A stretch of DNA of 47,285 nt, taken from positions 1 to 47,285 of the forward strand of contig JADHUC010000043.1 of the NCBI GenBank assembly GCA_016784735.1, read 5' to 3'. The stretch comes from Pirellulaceae bacterium. GTDB taxonomy: Bacteria; Planctomycetota; Planctomycetia; Pirellulales; Pirellulaceae. The position numbers and the translations under genes are program-made. Every line of letters starts with the position of its first letter. Within the stretch, counting starts at the first letter, position 1. Below the pieces are notes generated by a model. That model saw only the letters and a list, made by a program, of their open reading frames with translations, was not told the DNA's origin and ran no database searches. Shown piece after piece: positions 19,201-26,225 of this stretch.

Positions 19201-19911
19201 GCCGTCGTTCTTCGGCAGCGTCAGCAGCTTGCCTGCGGAGGTCAGCCAGCCGCGATCCACAAGCTGATTGTCGCCCACGTTCTCGTAGCAGTAGATGAAC
19301 GGCTCGACGCCGCCGGTGAACAGGTCCAAATCGCCGTCGGCGTCCAGATCGCAAAAGGTGTCGAAGTGCGTCGCGCCGACCGCGCGTCGCCCGTGGCCTT
19401 GCCTGAAGAAATCGCCGTCGCCCACCAAGCCGCGATATCGGCGTGGACTTCCCAGACCCGACTCGACAGTATCGAAATAGACCGCCACGGTCGTGCAGGT
19501 CTCGTCCGGCACCACAAACCGGAGCGTGACCTTATCGACCGCGTAGTACTTTTCCAGTCGCCACGGCAACAGGTATCGCTCGTATCCGGCCTGCGACGCG
19601 TCGAAGACCTTCGGCACGCCGAGGTAATCGTACGCGATCACTTCAATGGTATGCTCGTCCCACGTACCAGCGATGCGTTGATCGGAAAGCACCTGCACGA
19701 AATCCAGATCGACCGCGGCGGGTGAGTTCGACCGGGAGACACCTCGGCAGTCGATCTCCAACATCAACCTGTAGTGGTTGGGCGATCGCCAAAGCGGCTC
19801 GGCGCCCGGCCCTGAAACTGTCAGTGTCAGGCAGGCTGCCGATGCCAGGACGACGCGGAGGAGGCTTGAATGAACGTTCCAACGACCCGGCGAAGAAAGC
19901 ACGTCGATCAC
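16219..19911 (-). CDS. Secreted FG-GAP/VCBS propeller fused to (alpha/alpha)-toroid domain
   Basis: The preferred start is the GTG ending at 19911, because GGAG lies six bases upstream; a TTG further up (19956) has no such support. This gives 1230 residues. A signal peptide (SSLLRVVLASAACLTLTVSG) leads into a beta-sandwich stretch. Then come at least ten calcium-loop motifs of the FG-GAP/VCBS type: DLDADGDLDL, DWDGDGDQDF, DIDGDGDWDL, DFTGDGLLDL, DWNNDGKTDL, DWNNDGRKDL, DFNHDGKKDL, DWDGDGKKDL, DWNRDGDVDI and a variant. From about residue 820 on, the protein is a helical toroid closely similar to the downstream 14630-16222 product. It likely sits outside the cell or in the periplasm, with the propeller as a scaffold or ligand-binding platform and the toroid possibly acting on a glycan (inference). 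Confidence 0.75.
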   Translation of the reverse strand: MIDVLSSPGRWNVHSSLLRVVLASAACLTLTVSGPGAEPLWRSPNHYRLMLEIDCRGVSRSNSPAAVDLDFVQVLSDQRIAGTWDEHTIEVIAYDYLGVPKVFDASQAGYERYLLPWRLEKYYAVDKVTLRFVVPDETCTTVAVYFDTVESGLGSPRRYRGLVGDGDFFRQGHGRRAVGATHFDTFCDLDADGDLDLFTGGVEPFIYCYENVGDNQLVDRGWLTSAGKLLTLPKNDGNNRSWVVPHFYDWDGDGDQDFFPSFMDGPYAGKIAFFENTTRPGGRLTFVDRGVLKTVSGTPVAGPAKAGVWFPSVDFVVDFDGDRDGRTDLLLGYKHGCYLHRNLGSDDSGGWRLDEAVVIQADGQDIDLMNPCFDAGDIDGDGDWDLFGAAQSGQVYLYENVDKTKSRTRPTFAKGMVIAYDAKYLVAGGHPRMTVADFTGDGLLDLVIDRAWGLVDLEKVSQKREFGALLENVGTATSPKWRKTGVDGGAPFTERFQMCDAVRQNVVRAVDWNNDGKTDLLAGDCDGFVWYFRNQGNHLHPVFAEGQRLSAGGETLSLVDSAGHARHDICDWNNDGRKDLVASDGAGTVTVYLNEGTDAEPILGRSKKVEARNAQGELEPIDRGTRSHLMVCDFNHDGKKDLIFSDQDNPGFYFFENVHTDAAPCFGTAKHLELSSFVRPNLGSFVDWDGDGKKDLVACEFEHSIRFYKDEGSGQPGEEPRFPNPDGITIVKPYSIMMISGADAVDWNRDGDVDIVTGQGHGGSGLRFFERDYIEDCLNDTHPIVTVGAFQRPKPSLLDVVRRYADAMIEHGRDTYGPQKTGLFLSALDRRTLKPLDLRPEPPGGVRRGDRTGLAWRRLTGANPQLDQNLLRVLYALSEITGEGRYGEVADQEIQWFFKNAQSPVTGLLPWGEHLSWDVMLDQPISSGTDYTHEFARPWVLWDRSFELAPEASERFALGLWNHQIANHKTGAFDRHAPYNRHGPRDGRDFPRHAGFYIHTWAHAYKHTKDEIFLGAIEIVLARFEGKRTGPDGVMKGTIGPLDIETAASMVPDPLASRLRKFAQVEDQLILENLGQLYGQPDGSLAFPPTWQAGYAAGVAANWAMFGLARYEQVKKQPFRDLVIRVADAYADALPDEDVDVWPMSFAHVISAQVAAYRFTNRNVYLEQARRFARMAVDVFFQDNPLPRASFKTDHYETITGADSLALSLLEVHAAEQNLKITIPSNTIDR

Positions 19912-19957
19912 TGTTGTCTCCGTAAGGACAAACCGTAATTGTCGCGTCACAGGCAAT

Positions 19958-21025
19958 CTACGGCTTCACCTGCGGCACGGGCACCCAGTCCGGCTCCTTG
20001 TTCGAATGGCCGTCGACCGTGATGGCGACCCAACGGTTCGAGTTCGCCGCGTCGGCCACACAGATGTTCCAGCCGTCGGCCCGGTTGCCCACGACCGCAG
20101 CTTGATCGCCGAGGGTTCTCTTGGGGCGACCGCGCGTGAACGCGAAATATCTCCCGTCAGGCGACCAGTCGAAGTGATAGATCATATCGGGTTTGGGGCT
20201 CGTCACCACATCGCGCCCGCCGGAGACTCTCGGTTCGCTGCCCGACAGGTCCAGATCCATAACTCGCAACGTGTGGTCGCCCGCACCCCACGCGACTTGC
20301 TTCCCGTTCGGGCTGAATTCGGCCCGGCAACCACCGAGTTTGAGATCGAACACGTCGGTTCCCTCGGCATTGAAGGCCAGAATGGCGTGCCGGTATCCCA
20401 TGCCCGCGTGAACCGTCGCGAGGAACCAGTTGCCATCGGGCGACCAGCAGGGATTGTAGATGTGGTGGAGGTCTCGATTCACATGCTGCTTGTGTTGACC
20501 GGTCTTCACGTCGTAGAAGAAGAGACCCTTCGTGGCAAAATCCATGTAGGAGAACTGCTCGGACTCGGCCTTCAGATAGGCGATGGCCGTACCTTGCGGA
20601 TTCCAACATGGCTGTCGAGCGTTGCGGGCGACCAATTGTCGGCCCGTGCCGTCGATGTTCATAAAGTAGACACTTCGGACCATTGACGTGCCTTCCCCTT
20701 CGTCTCGAACAAAGCACACCTTGGACCCGTCGGACGAGGCGTGGGGATATAACTCGTGGACGTTGGGAGTGCCGGTGACGTTGACCGGATGAGAACCGTC
20801 CGCATTCGCAAGGAACAGCTCCCAGTTGTCGTCCTGCCACGTCTCGTAGATGATTTTGTAGGGAACGTTCTTCAATTCGTCCGCCAGATCTTCGGCCGCG
20901 ACCGTTGTCGCGACAAGCAGCCAGATCGCACAACAGGCGAAGCAGAAGCCGTGACGAAACGCGACTGTCGGCTTGGGTGTTTGAATAGACATAGGGCTAA
21001 AGTGTAATCCAAGGTTCGCGCCCAT
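19958..21025 (-). CDS. Exported TolB-like (PD40) beta-propeller protein
   Basis: This 355-residue protein has a hydrophobic N-terminal segment (GFCFACCAIWLLVATTVAAE) that acts as a signal peptide. Five PD40/WD40-like blades follow: WELFLANADGSHPVNVTGT, VYFMNIDGTGRQLVARNA with PCWNPQGTAIAYL, NPCWSPDGNWFLATV, AEFSPNGKQVAWG and FDWSPDGRYFAFTRG. The ATG ending at 21025 has GAGGTG close upstream; an ATG ending at 20992 (MSIQTPKP) is possible but lacks a ribosome site. It is the first gene of the long minus-strand series and lies 46 bases before the FG-GAP/toroid gene. Related blades occur in the HzsA-like protein at 32-35 kb. A sensing or scaffold role is plausible; the substrate is unknown. Confidence 0.75.
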   Translation of the reverse strand: MGANLGLHFSPMSIQTPKPTVAFRHGFCFACCAIWLLVATTVAAEDLADELKNVPYKIIYETWQDDNWELFLANADGSHPVNVTGTPNVHELYPHASSDGSKVCFVRDEGEGTSMVRSVYFMNIDGTGRQLVARNARQPCWNPQGTAIAYLKAESEQFSYMDFATKGLFFYDVKTGQHKQHVNRDLHHIYNPCWSPDGNWFLATVHAGMGYRHAILAFNAEGTDVFDLKLGGCRAEFSPNGKQVAWGAGDHTLRVMDLDLSGSEPRVSGGRDVVTSPKPDMIYHFDWSPDGRYFAFTRGRPKRTLGDQAAVVGNRADGWNICVADAANSNRWVAITVDGHSNKEPDWVPVPQVKP

Positions 21026-21072
21026 GACACCTCGGAGAACACCACCAAGGCATTTTGTCTTCCGGGAAGACG

Positions 21073-21101
21073 TTCAGGTTTGTATTCGCGAAGCCTATAA
21101 T
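21073..21101 (+). promoter_or_regulatory. Candidate sigma-70-like promoter
   Basis: TTCAGG (21073-21078) and a perfect TATAAT (21096-21101) are separated by 17 bases in the 147-base gap between divergent genes. The promoter would drive the propeller gene starting at 21173, with a leader of about 65 bases. The -35 box matches the consensus only in part. Confidence 0.5.
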
Positions 21102-21172
21102 AACGGCTGTTGCTTCCCGCGCAATCACAGCGAGATGTGAAGATGATCAGGAAATCAAGAAGGATGTCTACG

Positions 21173-22762
21173 ATGCGAAAGTCTCAGAGCGTGTCTTCAA
21201 ATTGCGAGAAACCTGCGATTCGACTGTACGATGGGCCTCCGAGCCCGTCGATTCTCCAGGATCCTCCTGTTTCGACGGCCTCGGAGGGCCATCGTACGAA
21301 TCTGAAGACACGCTCTCAAATTCGTTTCTGTGCCGGAATGCTGTTGGGTTGGCTGCTGGTGGTGGTCGCGGCCACTGGTCAGGAGAACCAGACGTTGACC
21401 GATCCGCGTTCCGAATCGGGGCTGGACTACTATGCCCAGGGCGGAGTCGTCGTGGACGGGATTGCCTATTTCACATCCACTGACGGTTGCAGACGACCGG
21501 GGGTGCGCAAGACTGCGGAATTTCCCAGCGTCGTCGCCTTTGACATCAACAATCTCAAGACGGTGAGAACCTATCCCTTCGCCCAGACGTACGACAGTTC
21601 GCCTCTTGTGATTCCAAAGAAGGACGGAACCTGGTTGGTGTTGGCTCATGAACACAAGAACCAGCGAACCGTGGCCATGAATCGAGACACAGCGGCAGTG
21701 GAGTGGATCAGTGAAGCCAACCAGCCGGGTGCCTACTTCTTCGGATACTCGTACTATGTCTGCCAAGACAGTTCCAAGTTGATTTTGATGGCCTGCGTCA
21801 ACGGGCTGCACGCCCTATCGAGCGAGACGGGCGAGGACGTCTGGTGGGTCCGAAAGCCGAGCACCGGCGGCGTCACGCCCTGCGTCGATCAAACAGGCGG
21901 CTTGGTCTACTATCAGTGCAACGGGCAGTTGCTAAAGCTACGGGCCGCCGACGGCCGGGTACTGAAATCGGTCGATGTAGCCAAACCGAATACGTGCATG
22001 TCGTGGAACACCGTCCTGGTGACGGATTCCTACGGCGATTTCGTGGCGACCCGATGGTACGGCAAGCCGACGTGGGATTCGGCAATTCGCGTTTACGACA
22101 AGGACCTGAATCTGGTTTGGGAGAAAACTGGTCTGCCCAATGGCAAGAAGGACACGTTGACTTATGCCGAAGGCAAATTGGTGACCGGCAGCGGCAACGG
22201 GTGGGCCAAGAAGCGTTCCGAGGGCACGACGCCCGCTCCAGAACCTCCGCCCGAGTCGCGCAACTGGCCACCGCAGTATCTGCAGGGTTTCAGGGAGAGG
22301 TACAACTGGACGTTCCTCTACGAGGGCGACGACTGGAAGCACATCGCGGCCTATTCGATCTCGACGGGCGAAGTCGTCTGGAAATGCGACTTGTCGAAGT
22401 ATAAATACGATTCCATTGGCAACTTGCCCTACTTCAACGGCTATCTGTACGGCGAGAACGGTGGCTGGCCGCCACAAACGACCAAGAGTTTTCGCATCAA
22501 TATGTCGAATGGAAAATTAGAGGAGGCATTCGACTACGGTCGAATGATCACCTCCTGCGCCACGCACATCATAGCCCACGGGAAGATCCTCAGCGGCGAC
22601 CTGTGGGACGACGGAATCGCGGTCACCCGGATAGCGGACGGATCAAAGGCCGAATGGCCAGGGCCGTTTGGCGATCCGCAGACAAACCAGAACGCAGTTA
22701 TCGACGAAGGACGCGTCCGGCTGGTTCCGATGCGCGAGATTACCGAGAAGGATGTTGAATAG
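21173..22762 (+). CDS. PQQ-like beta-propeller protein with repeat-disrupted N-terminus
   Basis: The ATG at 21173 has AAGGA eight bases upstream and gives 529 residues. Codons about 5-48 are made of an inverted repeat (21186-21316). Only after it comes the signal-like segment RFCAGMLLGWLLVVVAATGQ. The mature part has propeller blades of the PQQ-binding-like type: SVVAFDINNLKTVRTYPF, LHALSSETGEDVWWVRKP, LLKLRAADGRVLKSVDV, IRVYDKDLNLVWEKTG and IAAYSISTGEVVWKCDLSKY. PQQ is not necessarily bound, since such folds often serve as scaffolds. A start at the later ATG (MLLGWLL) would leave a very short signal. The 3' end overlaps the convergent beta-helix gene by 23 bases. Confidence 0.75.
   Translation: MRKSQSVSSNCEKPAIRLYDGPPSPSILQDPPVSTASEGHRTNLKTRSQIRFCAGMLLGWLLVVVAATGQENQTLTDPRSESGLDYYAQGGVVVDGIAYFTSTDGCRRPGVRKTAEFPSVVAFDINNLKTVRTYPFAQTYDSSPLVIPKKDGTWLVLAHEHKNQRTVAMNRDTAAVEWISEANQPGAYFFGYSYYVCQDSSKLILMACVNGLHALSSETGEDVWWVRKPSTGGVTPCVDQTGGLVYYQCNGQLLKLRAADGRVLKSVDVAKPNTCMSWNTVLVTDSYGDFVATRWYGKPTWDSAIRVYDKDLNLVWEKTGLPNGKKDTLTYAEGKLVTGSGNGWAKKRSEGTTPAPEPPPESRNWPPQYLQGFRERYNWTFLYEGDDWKHIAAYSISTGEVVWKCDLSKYKYDSIGNLPYFNGYLYGENGGWPPQTTKSFRINMSNGKLEEAFDYGRMITSCATHIIAHGKILSGDLWDDGIAVTRIADGSKAEWPGPFGDPQTNQNAVIDEGRVRLVPMREITEKDVE
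21186..21316. repeat. Long imperfect inverted repeat inside a coding region
   Basis: Outer arms at 21186-21203 and 21299-21316 differ at one position. Inner arms at 21226-21250 and 21273-21297 pair at 23 of 25 positions. The loop region (21251-21272) contains a small GGATCC palindrome. The element resembles a mobile hairpin or MITE-like repeat and lies in frame near the start of the propeller gene. Confidence 0.75.
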
Positions 22763-24848
22763 CCTTCGCCTTCTGCTTGAAATCGCTCCAACCGCTGTGC
22801 TTCAGGAGGAGTCTTGCGGCGTCGACTAATTCGTCCGTCGACTTCCGTCGCCAGGCGTCTCGCACCGAGGAATGAAAGCCCTTCGACGTCTTGTAACGCT
22901 CGCTGTCGAAGGCGTCGTGTGGAAGTCCGTTCCAGGATTTGCTCTGGGCCGCGGCAATAAAATCAGGATCGGGGCCGAATGCCTGCTCGCTGTCGCTTTC
23001 CGGCCGCCATTCCGCGGTGTTTAGTCGTGTAATTCGCGTGTCGTCGCTGTAGAGCCGTTCGGCTTGGGAGTTTGTGCCGTCGAACGAAACGATGCAGTCT
23101 TCCAGGTGGATGTCGGCCTCGCGATCTGGGTTGCCCCCGGAACCGTCCTTTCTGTCAGCAAAGATCTGCTGCGTATCGTTGTTATGCAGGGTGCACGACG
23201 CGGCATGGACGTCGCCGATCGTCCAGAGTCCGGCAGTGGTCCAAGAGCCGCCGCGTTTGAACGAGTAGGCGCTCAAGCAGTTGTACAGGAAACCTTGCCG
23301 CCATATTCGAAAGTTCATCTTGCTGCGGAGACCGATGCAATTGACATACACGACGTTGTCTGCCTTCACGTCCCAGCCGCCGTCGGCGTGGTCGTAGGAT
23401 TCGCAGTTGATATAAGCGACGTTTTGCACGCCCGCCTCCGCGATGAAGCCGTCGCCTTGCCAATACCGGGCTCTGGAGTAGATAGCATTTCTTGCCACGC
23501 AGTTCACGAACAGGATGTCGTGCTCGGCGGCCCATGCCTTCTCGTCTGGATGAAAAAGGCGACGCGGCGAGTCGCCAACAACAGCGTAGCAGATCTGAAA
23601 ACTCTCCTTCATCCATTCGTGCCCCCCGGCGTCGGCAACGCAGTTGACGATCCTTACGTCATAGTTGCCGGCCTGCAGCCGAATGGCACTTTTCGTGAAA
23701 TGGATGAACTCGCAGTCCTCGATGACGATGTCATGCGAGGCGACCTCCGGTTCGTCGGCATAAGCGAACCCCTGCAGGAAGATGCCGAACCGTCCTTCGT
23801 AGACGTCAAAGTTCTTTACCCTCAGGCCAGCGTGACGGCCTTCTGTACTAACGATCCCGCGCCGATAGCGTGCTAATTTCAGATTCTCGAACGCACAGTA
23901 GTCAACTTCGTCCGCCAGCGTGATGAACGTGATTCCCTCGGCCGGCTTTTCGGGATTCCAGTCGCCGACAAACCACGCCGGGCCATCGCCCGTATCCTCG
24001 CCGACGAGCCTTTTCATTTTGTCTCGGCCATCGCCGCCGGAAGAAACCGTCAGCTTCACGTTCACATATGTGCCACCGCCAATTCGGCACGCCTGTCCGG
24101 GCGTGAGGGCGTCCCAAGCAGCCTGAAGCACGCCGGGCGCGTTGCCGGGCAGCGCGTCGCCCCAACTCGATCCGTCGCGCCGGCCGCTGCCGTTCGGAGT
24201 CACATAGAGGTCGGATTTTTCCGGTGTGATCGACAGTGAGTCGGTCGAGACCGCGGCGACCTGTCTTGCACGACCGATGGCTTCCTTCCACGGCGGCGGA
24301 GGCGGGGCCGGTCCCTTTTCCATCAGCGAGATATCGGAGAACCACCCCGTATGCCCAACCCAACCTCGCTCGGCGCTTTGTCGCCAGCGGCATAGCACCT
24401 GAATCTCGTCGGCGTCTTCCGACGAGAACTCGTACGTCGTCGTGGTCCACTGTGTCTGGGATTTCGGAAGACTGATTCGCTTGATCTCGTTACCGTCTTT
24501 TCGCAGCTTGATCGAGAAGAAGACCAACTCGGACTTGGTGCCTCGGGTTTCTCCCTGCAGAAGATACAGCGTATCCGGCTTGGCCTTGATGTTCTGATAG
24601 ATTTGGCCATAGCTTGACCCGCCATCTTCAACGACGTCCACTCGAAGACACTGCCGACTGCCTTCGGGCGCCGACTCGTCATCCAACGTCACCTTCTGCC
24701 CACTCACAACAGTCCAGTCCGCAGGCAGACCCGCATCGGTCTTGCCAGAAAAGTTTCCATTGCGGACAAGATTCTCTGCCCGTGCCGTCGCCACAGCGAT
24801 CGCAGGCACGATCGCAGCGATAACTATAAGTCTCATATGCCCACTCAT
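22740..24848 (-). CDS. Secreted right-handed beta-helix protein with N-terminal carbohydrate-binding-like domain
   Basis: The 702-residue product has a signal peptide (RLIVIAAIVPAIAVATARA). Residues about 25-180 resemble a CBM4/9-type jelly roll: NLVRNGNFSGKTDAGLPADW, LRVDVVEDGG and WTTTTYEFSSEDADEIQVLC. A Pro-rich linker (GPAPPPPPW) follows. The catalytic-type region starts with SDLYVTPNGSGRRDGSSWGD and has many beta-helix rungs (VIEDCEFIHFTKSAIRLQAG, DVRIVNCVADAGGHEW, DILFVNCVARNAIYSRARYW, NVAYINCESYDHADGGW, NVVYVNCIGLRSK). Pectate-lyase-like and polysaccharide-lyase-like proteins share this fold. No catalytic triad could be assigned. The start may be the ATG ending at 24848 or the one ending at 24836; neither has a strong ribosome site. 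It converges on, and overlaps, the propeller gene. Confidence 0.75.
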   Translation of the reverse strand: MSGHMRLIVIAAIVPAIAVATARAENLVRNGNFSGKTDAGLPADWTVVSGQKVTLDDESAPEGSRQCLRVDVVEDGGSSYGQIYQNIKAKPDTLYLLQGETRGTKSELVFFSIKLRKDGNEIKRISLPKSQTQWTTTTYEFSSEDADEIQVLCRWRQSAERGWVGHTGWFSDISLMEKGPAPPPPPWKEAIGRARQVAAVSTDSLSITPEKSDLYVTPNGSGRRDGSSWGDALPGNAPGVLQAAWDALTPGQACRIGGGTYVNVKLTVSSGGDGRDKMKRLVGEDTGDGPAWFVGDWNPEKPAEGITFITLADEVDYCAFENLKLARYRRGIVSTEGRHAGLRVKNFDVYEGRFGIFLQGFAYADEPEVASHDIVIEDCEFIHFTKSAIRLQAGNYDVRIVNCVADAGGHEWMKESFQICYAVVGDSPRRLFHPDEKAWAAEHDILFVNCVARNAIYSRARYWQGDGFIAEAGVQNVAYINCESYDHADGGWDVKADNVVYVNCIGLRSKMNFRIWRQGFLYNCLSAYSFKRGGSWTTAGLWTIGDVHAASCTLHNNDTQQIFADRKDGSGGNPDREADIHLEDCIVSFDGTNSQAERLYSDDTRITRLNTAEWRPESDSEQAFGPDPDFIAAAQSKSWNGLPHDAFDSERYKTSKGFHSSVRDAWRRKSTDELVDAARLLLKHSGWSDFKQKAKAIQHPSR

Positions 24849-24949
24849 CTTGATTGCGGTCTATTCTGCTCCCCATTGTCCCAACAGCGATGATCGATTC
24901 ATCGTCCCAACGCCCCACAGTGTAGCTTCAGTCATGCGTGCCCGCCACG

Positions 24950-24979
24950 TTGACAGGTGATCAATGGGGCGTCGATAAT
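24950..24979 (+). promoter_or_regulatory. Candidate sigma-70-like promoter
   Basis: A perfect TTGACA (24950-24955) and GATAAT (24974-24979) are 18 bases apart, in the divergent gap before the secreted protein starting at 25114. The leader would be about 125 bases long. This is the best -35 box seen in the window. Confidence 0.55.
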
Positions 24980-25113
24980 GTGCGGGTAACTGAAGACACT
25001 GCCGGAACTTCGATCGCGAGACAAGCGGTGCCTCGGCGCTGACCTGGGCGAGGCCGCCTTGACCACAGAAGCGATACAACGGATGCCCGTGCTACGGCGC
25101 GGCGGCAAATTCG

Positions 25114-26214
25114 ATGAACTCACCACGAACAGTACACGAAACTTGCCTTCTTGCCCGAGCGGTCGTCTTTTCGGCTATCCTCGGGCTGCAGGGAGTCACT
25201 GCGGAGGAGGAGCGGCCGGATGTCCCGTTCGCGAACGGTGATATTGTCGTCCGCACACAGAAATGCCTCTCACTCTTCCGAGATCGAACACAAGTCACCA
25301 CGTTCGGTGCGGCCTGGCACATAGGGGCCGATGACCGTGGCCGCCTTTGGGCCGGCGCGGTGGACGAGGACAAGATCCGGCTGCGCTGTTACACGTCGAC
25401 GGCCGAATACGAGGAATACGTGACGTCGCCCGAAGCCGACGGCATTCAACTCCACAAGGTCCTGTATTGGGACAACTCCGTGTACGTGCTCTATTCGGTC
25501 TCTTGGGAGGGAGTCGCGGACGGACCGTGGACAGTCCAGACGGAGACGGCGGGACGCATCCGTGGACGGTGGGTGCATGTGGTCTCTCTCAATCCCTCGA
25601 CGGGAAGCTTCGGTCGGCCAATCCCACTGAGCGATTTCTTCGGCAGACCGGAGATCGTTTTGCCGTCCAGGAAGCTGGTCGATGGTCGTCCGTTGCCGAA
25701 AGGCGTGCGCGACACGGTGCTGGACCTCGGCCTGTGGGATGCCACGATCACGCCTTCGGGCAAGTTGTGGCTCAGCACCCAAGCCAAGATCACGTCATAC
25801 CGACTCGGCGGTCTCCCAGCCGGACTAGCCAAACTGCTGGGCCCAGTAGAGACCGAAGGACTTGGCCAACGCACGCAGAAGATCGACTGGTGGATCAGCC
25901 GACACGGGAACGGAACCGGGATCGTCGCCCTGTCCGATACGGAGATCGCGGTGGTGAATGGGAATCCGCCGGGCGGAATCACGATTGTCAATACGCTCGA
26001 TCCACCCAGCTCGGTCCAACTCACCCAGAGCGTCTTCCCGGACGCGCCGCCCAAGTGGGGTCTCCGCCCCGTGATCGATGTCGGCGATGCGATCCTGGTC
26101 GCGCACGCACACGCCGATGTGGCAGCGATTTACCGCGTCAGTAAAGTCACGGGAGCAGTCAGCACGTTTGCGTCAAACATCGTGGCTTCTGAAATGGTGC
26201 AGATTCGAAAGTAG
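25114..26214 (+). CDS. Secreted protein of unknown function, possibly propeller-like
   Basis: The family is not recognised. The 366-residue frame starts with a likely signal peptide (LLARAVVFSAILGLQGVTAE). It continues with short strands and aromatic/Asp turns: HIGADDRGRLWAGAVDEDK, WDATITPSGKLWLSTQAKI, TGIVALSDTEIAVVNGNPPG and ILVAHAHADVAAIYRVSKVT. The spacing of WxAxxxxxG-like motifs suggests a beta-propeller related to SMP-30 or sugar-sensing folds, but this is only an impression. A weak GGCGG lies before the ATG. A beta-helix gene follows after 11 bases, so the two are probably co-transcribed from the TTGACA/GATAAT promoter. Confidence 0.6.
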   Translation: MNSPRTVHETCLLARAVVFSAILGLQGVTAEEERPDVPFANGDIVVRTQKCLSLFRDRTQVTTFGAAWHIGADDRGRLWAGAVDEDKIRLRCYTSTAEYEEYVTSPEADGIQLHKVLYWDNSVYVLYSVSWEGVADGPWTVQTETAGRIRGRWVHVVSLNPSTGSFGRPIPLSDFFGRPEIVLPSRKLVDGRPLPKGVRDTVLDLGLWDATITPSGKLWLSTQAKITSYRLGGLPAGLAKLLGPVETEGLGQRTQKIDWWISRHGNGTGIVALSDTEIAVVNGNPPGGITIVNTLDPPSSVQLTQSVFPDAPPKWGLRPVIDVGDAILVAHAHADVAAIYRVSKVTGAVSTFASNIVASEMVQIRK

Positions 26215-26225
26215 ATGGGTTCGGT

